Below, one piece after another: positions 44,036 through 52,631 of a stretch of DNA of 55,998 nucleotides. How positions within the stretch are numbered: the stretch's first letter is position 1; each line of letters opens with the position of its first letter. This stretch comes from Lachnospiraceae bacterium (GTDB lineage Bacteria; Bacillota; Clostridia; Lachnospirales; Lachnospiraceae). The stretch covers positions 1-55,998 of the forward strand of contig JAILES010000107.1 in the NCBI GenBank assembly GCA_024687205.1, read 5' to 3'. Made by a program: the position numbers and the translations under genes. The notes beneath the pieces were generated by a model that saw nothing but the letters and a program-made list of their open reading frames with translations, ran no database searches and was not told the DNA's origin.

Positions 44036-44060
44036 ATCCCGGAGTAATCCGGGATTTTTT
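44036..44060 (+). terminator. Terminator after the ZIP transporter unit
   Basis: ATCCCGGA (44036-44043), loop GTAA, TCCGGGAT (44048-44055), then six Ts. Confidence 0.92.
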
Positions 44061-44078
44061 ATTATTTTAAATTGGTAG

Positions 44079-44107
44079 TTGACAACCGAAATGAAAAGTG
44101 ATAGTTT
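44079..44107 (+). promoter_or_regulatory. Promoter of the TetR regulator gene
   Basis: A perfect TTGACA (44079-44084), 17 bases and TAGTTT (44102-44107, weak -10; TTTATA overlaps at 44105-44110). Confidence 0.6.
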
Positions 44108-44113
44108 ATAGGC

Positions 44114-44152
44114 GTTAGCGAACAATGTTAGCATATAACGTTAGCCAACGAA
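44114..44152 (+). repeat. Three 13-bp direct repeats beginning GTTAGC (operator)
   Basis: GTTAGC occurs at 44114, 44127 and 44140, exactly 13 bases apart. Each repeat also shares A at positions 9 and 12: GTTAGCGAACAAT, GTTAGCATATAAC, GTTAGCCAACGAA. They lie just after the promoter and before the TTG start, a typical repressor position. They share the half-site of the feo palindromes. Confidence 0.75.
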
Positions 44153-44165
44153 GAGGGGTGATGTA

Positions 44166-44774
44166 TTGCCGAGAGATAAAACAATCAGCCATATAAAGAT
44201 CATGGAGGCCGCAAGAGCAGAGTTTCTGGAGATGGGATATGAAAAGGCGTCAATGCGCAGTATCGGAGACAGGTGCTATATGACAGCCGCGGGAATATAC
44301 AGGCATTGCAAAGATAAAGAGGATCTGTTCGACCAGCTGGTGTCTCCTGCGGTGGAAAAGCTGAATGCATGGGCAAAGGCGCATATGATGCGTTATGAGG
44401 AGCCGGTGAAGAAAGGCAGGAAGATCGTCTGGCAGGATTCCAATATCGATATGATGCGGGAACTGGTCTATCCTAATATGGAAGATTATCATCTGCTGGT
44501 AGCAAAATCTAAAGGAAGCAAATATGAAAACTTCCTGCATGACATGACCGAGGCGGCACAGAAAAAGCTGCTGGCGTATTTCAAAGAACTACGGGAAGCC
44601 GGTTATAAAGTACCGGAGATAGCACCGCAGCAGATCCACCTGCTGCTGACTGCCTATATTACAGCATTGTTTGAACCGGTGGTTCACAATTACTCCTGTG
44701 AGGAGGCGACTGATGCACTCGCTACGCTGGAGAAATTCTTTTTACCGGGGTGGAAGCTGTTGATGGGAATTTAG
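44166..44774 (+). CDS. TetR/AcrR family transcriptional regulator
   Basis: The 202-residue protein has an N-terminal helix-turn-helix (AARAEFLEMGYEKASMRSIGDRC, split, with the recognition helix in MTAAGIYRHCKDKEDLFDQL) and a C-terminal ligand domain with no clear assignment. TTG start at 44166 with GAGGGG 8 bases before. No in-frame ATG gives the full HTH domain. It stands directly upstream of the ABC/ECF transporter cluster and behind the 13-bp repeats, so it may regulate itself and that cluster. The ligand could be the transported compound, possibly heme or a siderophore (inference). Confidence 0.92.
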   Translation: MPRDKTISHIKIMEAARAEFLEMGYEKASMRSIGDRCYMTAAGIYRHCKDKEDLFDQLVSPAVEKLNAWAKAHMMRYEEPVKKGRKIVWQDSNIDMMRELVYPNMEDYHLLVAKSKGSKYENFLHDMTEAAQKKLLAYFKELREAGYKVPEIAPQQIHLLLTAYITALFEPVVHNYSCEEATDALATLEKFFLPGWKLLMGI

Positions 44775-44790
44775 TGATAAGACAATTCTA

Positions 44791-44837
44791 CGACACCTCA
44801 TCCGGCCTTCAGCCACCTTTCTCTCAAGGGGAAGGCA
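44791..44837 (+). repeat. Dispersed-repeat-like sequence (CACCTCATCCGGCCTTC type)
   Basis: Noncoding sequence containing CACCTCATCCGGCCTTC and CTCTCAAGGGGAAGGC. It resembles the short dispersed repeats with CCTCATCC...CAAGGGGAAGG ends often seen between genes in gut Firmicutes. Only one copy is in this window, so the call rests on recognition of the motif. Confidence 0.4.
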
Positions 44838-44870
44838 AGTATAGTAAACAAAACTTTATACGAGAGATAT

Positions 44871-44915
44871 GATCACCGTCTGGTCCGTTATCGGATCAGG
44901 CGGTGATCCCGTTTT
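44871..44915 (+). terminator. Long-stem terminator after the TetR gene
   Basis: GATCACCGTCTGGTCCG (44871-44887) pairs with the arm ending at 44908 over 17 bp with two G-T wobble positions, followed by CCGTTTT. Confidence 0.75.
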
Positions 44916-44943
44916 AAGGGTAAGTTAACAAAAGCATCAGGGT

Positions 44944-44961
44944 GTTAGCATAAACATTAGA
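44944..44961. promoter_or_regulatory. Degenerate TTAGC operator upstream of the ABC transporter pair
   Basis: GTTAGCATAAACATTAGA has one good half-site (GTTAGC, 44944-44949) and a poor second half. A weak -35 (TTAACA, 44925-44930) precedes it. Confidence 0.4.
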
Positions 44962-44989
44962 AAGATTTTTAGAAAGGGAGAACTATGTA

Positions 44990-46765
44990 ATGAACGAAGA
45001 AATGTCAAAAGAAGAAAAAAAGTGGTTTGGGACATTGCTGTCCTATGCAAAGGGAAGTGGAGGAAGATTGGGAACATCGGTAGTGTTCTCGATGATCAGT
45101 CTGCTTTCGGGTATCATTCCTTATTATTGCGTATACCGGATCCTGGATCGTTATATCGGTGGCAGTCTGGAAAAAGACTTCGTACTGTATTGGAGTCTGA
45201 TCGCGCTTATCGCTTATCTGGTGAAGGTTGTGTGTTTTGGCGTATCAACCGGAATATCACATTATGTTGCATTTAATGTACTGGAAGGATTACGTCTTAA
45301 GGTTGCGGATACCTTTCTGAAAGCACCGCTTGGTGAAGTGTATTCGCACTCCATAGGAGAGATAAAAGGTGTGATCGTTGATAAGATCGAGGACATCGAA
45401 CCGCCTTTGGCGCACGTGGTTCCGGAAGGTGCCGGACATATACTGCTTCCCATTGTATGCTTTGCTGCGCTGACGGTGGTGGACATCCGTGTTGCACTGG
45501 CAGCGCTTCTGGCATTGCCGCTGGGACTTATCTTTATGATGCTGACGTTTAAGATAAGCGGTAAAAATATGACCAAATACCAGGAAGCCAATGCGCATAT
45601 GAGCAGCGTGATCGTGGAATATGTGGAAGGCATTGAGGTCATAAAGGCATTTGGTAAATCCGGTGTGAGTTATGAAAAATTTGCCGGGTCGATCCGTGAT
45701 TACAGAGACTTTGTCATTGACTGGCTGGAATCCACCTGGGTGACTATGAAGCTGGCCTTTGCATTTATGCCGGCTACATTACTGGGTGTGGTACCCGTGA
45801 GCATCCTGCTGGTAGGAAAAGGAAGTATGACGATATCCGAAATGGCGCTTGCGGTAATGTTGGCGATGTCTATGGTCATCAGTATGGCAAAGATCGAGAT
45901 CTTTTCCAACGGATTAAGACAGATGCAGTATACCGTACTGGAGATCCAGAAACTCCTGAATATCAGGAGTCTGCCGGAACCGAAAACAGAGAAGAAACCG
46001 GAACAATATTCCATCGAACTTAATGATGTACATTTTACCTATGATGAGGAAGATGGGGAGGTGCTTCACGGGATCGACCTGGCGATGAAGGAAGGCAGTT
46101 TTACTGCACTGGTAGGCCCCAGCGGCGGCGGTAAATCTACGGTGGCCAAACTGATCGCCAGATTCTGGGATGTGAGCAGCGGAAGCATAAGGATCGGCGG
46201 TGTTGACATCAAGGATCTGAAAGTAACTACATTGGCAGATATTGTCAGTTTTGTAACGCAGGATAATTTCCTCTTTTCCAGATCACTGATGGAAAATATC
46301 CGTCTGGGTAATCCTAAGGCTACCGATGAAGAAGTGATAGCAGCTGCAAAAGCGGCCTGCTGTGATGAATTTATAAGAAAACTACCTGATGAATACAATA
46401 CTTCAGCCGGCGAAGCGGGTAAGCGTCTGTCCGGTGGTGAACGCCAGAGGATAGCCATAGCCAGAATGATGTTGAAAAACGCACCTATCGTAATCCTGGA
46501 TGAAGCAACGGCATTTACGGATCCGGAAAATGAAACAAAACTGCAGGAGTCCATTGCAAATCTGACTAAAGGCAAGACTCTGCTGGTTATCGCACACCGC
46601 CTGTCAACGATCAAAAAGGCTGATCAGATAGTGGTATTAAACGGTGGCAGGATCGAAGCACAGGGAACTCAGGAAGAATTGATGGAAAGATCACCGTTGT
46701 ACCAGAGAATGTGGCAGGCACATATCGGAGCCAGAAACTGGGCTGCCGGAAGTACAGCAATATAA
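44990..46765 (+). CDS. ABC transporter ATP-binding/permease, first half (SiaD/IrtA/YbtP-like)
   Basis: Fused membrane-ATPase subunit of 591 residues. Six transmembrane helices fill residues about 25-310. The nucleotide domain has Walker A GPSGGGKST, Q-loop FVTQDNFLF, signature LSGGERQR, Walker B IVILDEATAFTD and the His-switch in IAHRLS. It forms a pair with the next gene. Exporter-fold pairs of this kind include the siderophore importers IrtAB and YbtPQ, and SiaDE beside streptococcal heme-uptake genes. The ECF components following it match that last arrangement. GGGAG precedes the ATG. Substrate is inferred, not shown. Confidence 0.92.
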   Translation: MNEEMSKEEKKWFGTLLSYAKGSGGRLGTSVVFSMISLLSGIIPYYCVYRILDRYIGGSLEKDFVLYWSLIALIAYLVKVVCFGVSTGISHYVAFNVLEGLRLKVADTFLKAPLGEVYSHSIGEIKGVIVDKIEDIEPPLAHVVPEGAGHILLPIVCFAALTVVDIRVALAALLALPLGLIFMMLTFKISGKNMTKYQEANAHMSSVIVEYVEGIEVIKAFGKSGVSYEKFAGSIRDYRDFVIDWLESTWVTMKLAFAFMPATLLGVVPVSILLVGKGSMTISEMALAVMLAMSMVISMAKIEIFSNGLRQMQYTVLEIQKLLNIRSLPEPKTEKKPEQYSIELNDVHFTYDEEDGEVLHGIDLAMKEGSFTALVGPSGGGKSTVAKLIARFWDVSSGSIRIGGVDIKDLKVTTLADIVSFVTQDNFLFSRSLMENIRLGNPKATDEEVIAAAKAACCDEFIRKLPDEYNTSAGEAGKRLSGGERQRIAIARMMLKNAPIVILDEATAFTDPENETKLQESIANLTKGKTLLVIAHRLSTIKKADQIVVLNGGRIEAQGTQEELMERSPLYQRMWQAHIGARNWAAGSTAI

Positions 46766-46779
46766 AGGAGGCAAAAGAG

Positions 46780-48546
46780 ATGTTTAAAACAGTAAAAAGG
46801 ATCATAGACTGGTGTGGGGATTTTAAAGGAAGTTTGTTTCTTGGGTTTTTCTTTTCGTTTTTATCATCATGGGCTATTGCAGCACCGGTTGGATATGCAG
46901 GATATGTGATAGGCGGGATCATTGAGGAGCTCCGTAAAGGAAATGCTATCGATGCATCTTTAGCAGGAAAGAGTTTTCTGGCGATTGGTCTGATGGTATT
47001 GGCAAGATTTTTGTTTGACTATCTGAAAGCGCGCTGTCATGAAAAGATAGGTTATGAACTGGTGGCAAGAGACAGACTAAAGATCGGTGAAGCATTAAAG
47101 CGTGTATCGCTTGGATATTTCCAGACAAACGATACCGGTGCGATTTTAAATGCGATCACCACAGGACTGGCAACATTGGAAAATATGGGAATCCGTATGC
47201 TGGACGGTTTCATCGGAGGCTACCTGAACTTCTTATGTATACTCATTTTCCTGGGGATCGTGGTGCCGGAATGTGCACTGATCGCACTGGGCGGAGTGCT
47301 GGTCTCGTTTGTATTTTTGCTGATGATATCTAAACACAGTAAAGATAACACAAAAGTGTTGAATGCGGAGAATGAGAAACTGACAAGAGCGGCACTGGAA
47401 TACACCAGAGGTCTGCCGGTTGTAAAGTCTTTCGGTATGGAAGGTGCATCGGTGAGGGATTTTACGCAGGCCTGTGCGAGTGCAAAGAAGATCGCGCTTA
47501 AGATAGAGTGGGGATTCATTCCTTATAATTGCCTGCATATCTTTGCACTGAAAGCAGCAAGTGTGTGGATGATCATTTCGGTAATGTATGCCGGGCTGGC
47601 AGGAAAAATGGAATTGTTTATGGTACTCATCGTTGCGTTTCTGTCAATGTCGATCTTTAACTCTGTAGAGCCGATCGCGGACAGTGCACATGTATTATCG
47701 GTGATCAACAATGCCTTCGATAAGATGGAGATGTTCTCTGACGATCATCTGCTGGATGCAAAAGGAGAGGATATCAGACCGCAGAACTATGATATCGCTT
47801 TTCGCAATGTGGAATTTTCCTATTCGGATGCTAATACCACAGAAAACAGAAAAGTACTAAAAGATGTTACATTTGATATTCCGCAGGGTTCGACGACAGC
47901 TATAGTCGGTCCTTCGGGAAGCGGTAAGACAACGATATGTAATCTGATCGCCAGGTTCTATGATGTTTCAAAAGGAGAAATTTCCTTAGGCGGTGTTGAT
48001 GTTAGGAAATATAGTCTTGACAGTCTGTTATCCAACATTTCCATGGTGTTTCAGAATGTCTATCTGTTCAATGATACGATACGGGCTAATATCTGCTTTG
48101 GGCGTGATAATGTAACGGAAGAGGAAATGATCGATGCAGCAAAAAAAGCACGCTGCCATGATTTCATTATGGAGCTGCCTAATGGTTATGATACAGTGAT
48201 CGGTGAGGGTGGTGGTACACTTTCCGGCGGGCAGAAACAGCGTGTCTCTATTGCAAGGGCAATACTTAAGAATTCACCCATTATCATTCTGGATGAGTCG
48301 ACGGCAAGTATCGATCCGGAAAATGAACATCTGATCCAGGGAGCGCTGACAGAACTGTCAAAAGGAAAGACAGTGATCATCATCGCGCACAGACTGGCGA
48401 CGATCGAAGCGGCAGACCAGATCCTGGTAGTTGATGACGGACATATCGCAGAGCGTGGAAGGCATGAGGAACTGGTGCAGCTGGGTGGCAAGTATGCCGG
48501 ATTTGTGAATATCAGGAAGCAGGCAGAAAACTGGCAGATTGCCTGA
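46780..48546 (+). CDS. ABC transporter ATP-binding/permease, second half (SiaE/IrtB/YbtQ-like)
   Basis: Partner of the upstream subunit, 588 residues. Six N-terminal membrane helices are followed by an ATPase domain with Walker A GPSGSGKTT, signature LSGGQKQR (in GEGGGTLSGGQKQRVS), Walker B IIILDESTASID and IAHRLA. The frame is open to 46711 inside the previous gene, but AAAGGAGG precedes the ATG at 46780. The gene starts 14 bases after its partner's stop. Both ATPase sites look intact. Confidence 0.93.
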   Translation: MFKTVKRIIDWCGDFKGSLFLGFFFSFLSSWAIAAPVGYAGYVIGGIIEELRKGNAIDASLAGKSFLAIGLMVLARFLFDYLKARCHEKIGYELVARDRLKIGEALKRVSLGYFQTNDTGAILNAITTGLATLENMGIRMLDGFIGGYLNFLCILIFLGIVVPECALIALGGVLVSFVFLLMISKHSKDNTKVLNAENEKLTRAALEYTRGLPVVKSFGMEGASVRDFTQACASAKKIALKIEWGFIPYNCLHIFALKAASVWMIISVMYAGLAGKMELFMVLIVAFLSMSIFNSVEPIADSAHVLSVINNAFDKMEMFSDDHLLDAKGEDIRPQNYDIAFRNVEFSYSDANTTENRKVLKDVTFDIPQGSTTAIVGPSGSGKTTICNLIARFYDVSKGEISLGGVDVRKYSLDSLLSNISMVFQNVYLFNDTIRANICFGRDNVTEEEMIDAAKKARCHDFIMELPNGYDTVIGEGGGTLSGGQKQRVSIARAILKNSPIIILDESTASIDPENEHLIQGALTELSKGKTVIIIAHRLATIEAADQILVVDDGHIAERGRHEELVQLGGKYAGFVNIRKQAENWQIA

Positions 48547-48548
48547 TA

Positions 48549-48577
48549 TTGACAAATACGAAAAGGCGCTGTATATT
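48549..48577 (+). promoter_or_regulatory. Promoter of the ECF transporter genes
   Basis: TTGACA (48549-48554), a 17-base spacer and TATATT (48572-48577), directly after the upstream stop codon. Confidence 0.88.
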
Positions 48578-48612
48578 AACACAGTGGTTAGCATATGCTA
48601 ACACACTGTGTT
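48578..48612. promoter_or_regulatory. 35-bp near-perfect palindrome containing the TTAGC operator
   Basis: The core GTTAGCATATGCTAAC (48587-48602) is perfectly symmetric. Its flanks AACACAGTG (48578-48586) and CACTGTGTT (48604-48612) are also exact reverse complements, with a single extra A at 48603. It begins right after the -10 box and covers the transcription start. Confidence 0.8.
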
Positions 48613-48657
48613 GATTTACGTACTTAAGACCAAAAGACTGAACAGGAGGATGACCTA

Positions 48658-49248
48658 ATGAATAAAAAAGGATTAACACCAAAGGATTTTATCTCTATTG
48701 GTATTTTCACAGCCATATGGTTTGTAGTGGAATTTGCATTCGGAATACTTGGATATATTCATCCGTATATCGTGGCCGCATATGTGGTGATACTGCCGTT
48801 AGCAGGAGCTATCCCGATGATGCTGTTTTATACTAAGGTAGAGAAATTCGGAATGCTGACGATCATGTCTGTCTTAATCGCGATCATAATGTTTGTAACC
48901 GGTATGGGATATCTGGGAGCACCGATAATTATCATTTCCGGTTTGATCGCAGATCTGATCGCTAAGTCAGGAAATTACAAGAAATTCTCCAGGACGGTAC
49001 TGAGCTATGGGATATTCTGTCTTTGGATCTGCGCAAACTATTTCCCTATCCTTGTTACAGCGGATGCGTATCGTCAGGACCTGGTAGATGGAGGATTTTC
49101 TGCAGAATACTGTGAGAATCTTTTCCGTGCGATCAATCCTAATACGATAGCGGTCCTTCTTATAGTATGCTTTATCTGCGGATGCATTGGAGCATTTATC
49201 GGTAAGGCTGCAGTAAAGAAGCATTTTGAGAAAGCAGGGATCGCATAA
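48658..49248 (+). CDS. ECF transporter S component, Trep_Strep/MptE family
   Basis: Substrate-binding membrane subunit of an energy-coupling-factor importer. It has 196 residues and five to six helices, with the family start KDFISIGIFTAIWFVVEFAFG, then PYIVAAYVVILPLAGAIPMML and GYLGAPIIIISGLIADLIAK. This family (Trep_Strep) occurs next to SiaDE-like ABC pairs; the streptococcal relative belongs to the SiaFGH heme importer. AGGAGG precedes the ATG. The T-component gene starts on its stop codon. Confidence 0.88.
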   Translation: MNKKGLTPKDFISIGIFTAIWFVVEFAFGILGYIHPYIVAAYVVILPLAGAIPMMLFYTKVEKFGMLTIMSVLIAIIMFVTGMGYLGAPIIIISGLIADLIAKSGNYKKFSRTVLSYGIFCLWICANYFPILVTADAYRQDLVDGGFSAEYCENLFRAINPNTIAVLLIVCFICGCIGAFIGKAAVKKHFEKAGIA

Positions 49249-49949
49249 TGAATGCCAGACTGGATCCGAGAACAAAACTGTATATGATCCTGATCGTATC
49301 AGCGGTAGTCATGATGAGTGCGACTACACCGCTTCTGTGGGTGGTCAGGATAGCAATGACTATGATACCGCTGATCCTTTTGGTAGCTGAAAAGCGTTAT
49401 GCGAGCGCGCTTCGTTTTACGATCCTGTATGCGATCGCGCTTGTGCTCACGTTCTGTTTTTTATCTGAGGAATCTACAGGAATCGTACAATCGCTGTTGA
49501 TCGGATATTGTGGGATTGCCGTACAGTTTCTGCCGGCATTGATCACAGCGTGGTATGTGGTACGGACGACTAAGATTGATGAATTTATGTCCGCAATGCA
49601 GCGGATGCATGTACCGGATGGTATTGCTATCTCATTGGCAGTGGTGATGCGATTCTTTCCGACGATCAAGGAAGAGTATGCGTCGATCACGGATGCGATG
49701 AAGATGCGGGGCATTGCTTTCGGAGGAGGAAGGCCGTCGAAAATGGTGGAATATCGTATGATCCCGCTTTTGTTTTCCTGTGTCAACATCGGAGATGAAT
49801 TGTCCGCGGCCGCGATCACCAGAGGGCTGGGAGGAAAGGTAAAACGAACCAGCGTGGAGGAGTTACGCCTGCATGCATTTGACTGGCTGCTTGTCCTGGT
49901 ATTTACGGCGGCAGCCGGAATCTTTGTGGTATTTAAATACGTATTATGA
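49248..49949 (+). CDS. ecfT: ECF transporter T component
   Basis: Coupling membrane subunit of 233 residues. It begins NARLDPRTKLYMILIVSAVVM and carries the family's A-R-G coupling motifs as MKMRGIAFGGGRP and AAAITRGLGGK, which contact the two ATPase domains. The ATG overlaps the S-component stop (TAATG). It belongs to a dedicated (group I) ECF system because its own S and A genes are adjacent. Confidence 0.93.
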   Translation: MNARLDPRTKLYMILIVSAVVMMSATTPLLWVVRIAMTMIPLILLVAEKRYASALRFTILYAIALVLTFCFLSEESTGIVQSLLIGYCGIAVQFLPALITAWYVVRTTKIDEFMSAMQRMHVPDGIAISLAVVMRFFPTIKEEYASITDAMKMRGIAFGGGRPSKMVEYRMIPLLFSCVNIGDELSAAAITRGLGGKVKRTSVEELRLHAFDWLLVLVFTAAAGIFVVFKYVL

Positions 49950-51457
49950 GTGAGAATTTCATAAAAATAGAACATGTACATTTCAAATACAAGGGCTCGG
50001 AAAAAGGATTACTGGATGATATGTCACTGACGATACCCAAGGGAGAAGTATTGCTTTTGACCGGGGCATCCGGTTCCGGTAAAACAACAATCATCCGATT
50101 GATCAATGGTCTGATCCCGCATTATTATCAGGGAGATATGAAAGGCAGCGTCAGTGTGGCCGGTTATGATATCGTTAAGACGGAATTATATGAACTGGCA
50201 GGTGTGGTTGGGACAGTGTTCCAAAACCCCAGAAGCCAGTTCTTTTCCGTGGATACAGACGGAGAGATCGTGTTCGGACCGGAAAATATAGGGATGGATG
50301 CCGGGAAGATCAAAGCGAGGAAGAAGGATATTGTCAGTGAGATGCATATTGAGAAGCTTATGGGGAGGAGTCTGTTTGAACTCTCAGGAGGCGAAAAGCA
50401 GAGTATTGCCTGTGCATCGGTAGCGGCGCTTCTGCCGGAGATCATTCTTTTGGATGAACCGTCTTCCAATCTTGACCAGGGCGCGATCGGAAGCTTAAGA
50501 GAAGTTATCAGAAGATGGAAAGAACAGGGTAAGACCATCATTATCTCGGAACACCGCCTGTGGTATTTAAAGGATCTGGTAGACCACGTGATATATATGG
50601 AAAACGGAAAGATCCGTCATGAATGGAGCGGTTCGGAATTTGCATCCATGGATGATGAAAAAGTACGGAGCCTGCAGATGCGTCCGCTGTCGGTTTCGGA
50701 TATCATGTCGCCGGATTTTGCAGGAAAAGAGAACGATATACAGATACAGGAGATACAGGATGGGATAGTTCTCAAGGATTTTTATTTTTCCTACAACAAA
50801 AAGCCGTATCTGATACGAAAAAAGAAATTTCAGGAAAATGATGAGGGTTTGAGTCTTTGCATTTTGAAGCTGACGCTGCCGAAGAACGCGGTGATCGGTG
50901 TGATCGGGCATAACGGGACCGGTAAGACTACTTTTTTGAAATGTGTCTGTGGCTTGGAAAAAGACTGCTGCGGGATCATTGAAACAGATGGCAAAGAGTA
51001 TAAGGGCAAAGAACGCTTAAAGATCTGCTATTTGGTCATGCAGGATGTAAACCATCAGTTGTTTACGGATAGTGTTGAAGCAGAAGTACTGCTGTCGATG
51101 GAGAAAGAGGATAAGGAACGCTGTGATCAGATCCTCAGCAGTCTTGGAATCCTTGAATTTAAAGAAAAGCATCCGATGGCGTTATCCGGAGGACAGAAAC
51201 AGAGAGTAGCGATCGCGTCAGCAATCGCGGCAGATGCGAAGCTGATGCTTTTTGATGAACCGACTTCGGGCCTGGATTTTTGTCATATGGAAAAAGTCAG
51301 CGGGCTGTTGAAAAGTCTTGCTGCAGCAAATAATACCGTACTGGTGGCAACACACGATCCGGAGCTGATCGAACTGTGCTGCGATTATGTGCTGTGTATC
51401 GAAAACGGAAGAGTCGGGTATCTGAGAAAGCTTAAGGGGGATATAAAATGTTTTTAA
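49946..51457 (+). CDS. ecfA: ECF transporter A component, two fused ATPase domains
   Basis: The 503-residue protein has two complete ABC ATPase domains, replacing the usual EcfA-EcfA' pair. Domain 1: Walker A GASGSGKTT (about 36-44), signature LSGGEKQS, Walker B IILLDEPSSNLD. Domain 2: Walker A GHNGTGKTT (about 320), signature LSGGQKQR, Walker B LMLFDEPTSGLD. Both have the switch histidine (SEHRL, ATHDPEL). The ATG overlaps the T-component stop (ATGA). It powers uptake of the S-component substrate. Confidence 0.93.
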   Translation: MSENFIKIEHVHFKYKGSEKGLLDDMSLTIPKGEVLLLTGASGSGKTTIIRLINGLIPHYYQGDMKGSVSVAGYDIVKTELYELAGVVGTVFQNPRSQFFSVDTDGEIVFGPENIGMDAGKIKARKKDIVSEMHIEKLMGRSLFELSGGEKQSIACASVAALLPEIILLDEPSSNLDQGAIGSLREVIRRWKEQGKTIIISEHRLWYLKDLVDHVIYMENGKIRHEWSGSEFASMDDEKVRSLQMRPLSVSDIMSPDFAGKENDIQIQEIQDGIVLKDFYFSYNKKPYLIRKKKFQENDEGLSLCILKLTLPKNAVIGVIGHNGTGKTTFLKCVCGLEKDCCGIIETDGKEYKGKERLKICYLVMQDVNHQLFTDSVEAEVLLSMEKEDKERCDQILSSLGILEFKEKHPMALSGGQKQRVAIASAIAADAKLMLFDEPTSGLDFCHMEKVSGLLKSLAAANNTVLVATHDPELIELCCDYVLCIENGRVGYLRKLKGDIKCF

Positions 51458-51948
51458 CACTTTTTCTTGCGCTCATTTTTTGTGCAGCGATAACACTTAT
51501 GCTTTTTTCGGCTGTTGTACTTATCAAGGACAAGAAGTTGTTTTCTTCTGCGCCAAAGGAAGCTCTGGAGCTGGTGATAGACAGAAAACAGGAAGAATTC
51601 TATGGGGCACGAAAGATCGGCTGGACTATAATGGTAATGAGCATGGCCATGATATTGGGCGTTGGAGTGATCTCTATATGGGATGGATTCAGAAGCGATT
51701 ATACATTTTGGCAGTTCTTTGTAAGATTTGTTCTGATTTTTACTATATATAAAATCTACGATATGATATTTTTTGATTATTTTCTTCTTTGCAAATTTCA
51801 TTTTTTCCAGACCTTTACTCCGGAAGTTACTCCGGTATATACAAACAGAAAGTACGGTTACAATATTAAAAGCCAGCTGCTTAAGCTGATCGTTATTTTC
51901 CCGGCGGCGTCAGCAATTGCAGCATGGGTGTGTACACAGTTTAAATAA
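51448..51948 (+). CDS. Hypothetical membrane protein of the ECF cluster
   Basis: The 166-residue protein has four hydrophobic helices (about 3-25, 50-72, 78-100 and 132-152) and a cytoplasmic basic loop. I recognise no family. AAGGGGG precedes the ATG. It overlaps the ECF ATPase gene by 10 bases, so it is translated with the transporter and may be an accessory subunit. A 33-base gap separates it from the next gene. Confidence 0.75.
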   Translation: MFLTLFLALIFCAAITLMLFSAVVLIKDKKLFSSAPKEALELVIDRKQEEFYGARKIGWTIMVMSMAMILGVGVISIWDGFRSDYTFWQFFVRFVLIFTIYKIYDMIFFDYFLLCKFHFFQTFTPEVTPVYTNRKYGYNIKSQLLKLIVIFPAASAIAAWVCTQFK

Positions 51949-51981
51949 AGGATATTATAGCTGTTCTTAAGGAGGAAAACG

Positions 51982-52614
51982 ATGAAGTATGCAGGTATGC
52001 CATCCGCTATGTGGATGCTCTATAAGAAGTCTTTTAGCGATCATCTTGTTTCTGTTCTGGGATTTACGAAGGATGCAGCAAACAAGATAACCAAACAGGC
52101 GAAACCTAAGTATAGAGAGATCATAGAAAAACTTCCCGAGTTTGAGAAGGCGGACAGATTCAAGGCGAACATTGTGAACTGTGCATTACTGGTTGCGTTT
52201 TTGCAGTGCATGGACAGGCGACCGACGGTCGAGGAACTCACTGACTTTTATGAGGCTGCCATGACTATGACTGCAACAAAGATCTTCTGTAAAAAAGGCG
52301 GAAAGATCAAGTTCACGGATAAAGATATAGAAGGTATGAAAGCTACTGCGGCATTAAAGGCTGCTGATCGTAATCCGTACTCCTGGAACATGGACTATAT
52401 CCCGTATGATGATGACAGCGGATATGAAGCAAGATTCTATAAGTGCGGTATATGCGTGCTTATGAAGGAGTATGGTTACTATGATCTTGTTCCGGCAATG
52501 TGTCATCTGGACTACACAATGAGTGAACTGGGAGGAGCTACGAATTTTGTAAGAAAATATACCCTTGCATCAGGTGGACCGTATTGCGATTGCGGATATA
52601 AAAAGAAGCATTAA
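51982..52614 (+). CDS. L-2-amino-thiazoline-4-carboxylic acid hydrolase-like protein
   Basis: The 210-residue soluble protein resembles the ATC-hydrolase family (PF14196), named for an enzyme of L-cysteine formation from ATC. Characteristic features are a helical first half, ...YKCGICVLMKEYGYYDLVPAMCHLDYTM.. (split), and the cysteine-rich end GGPYCDCGY. Many members of this family in clostridia have no tested activity, so the name is a family label. AAGGAGG precedes the ATG. It is first in a set with a methyltransferase and an esterase. Confidence 0.75.
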   Translation: MKYAGMPSAMWMLYKKSFSDHLVSVLGFTKDAANKITKQAKPKYREIIEKLPEFEKADRFKANIVNCALLVAFLQCMDRRPTVEELTDFYEAAMTMTATKIFCKKGGKIKFTDKDIEGMKATAALKAADRNPYSWNMDYIPYDDDSGYEARFYKCGICVLMKEYGYYDLVPAMCHLDYTMSELGGATNFVRKYTLASGGPYCDCGYKKKH

Positions 52615-52631
52615 ATATAAGGAGGTAAGTT

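Noticed and set aside
43786..44134. Leftward open frames between the ZIP gene and the TetR promoter
   Set aside because: They cross a terminator, a promoter and the end of the ZIP gene, and have no start signal; I could not match either frame to a family.
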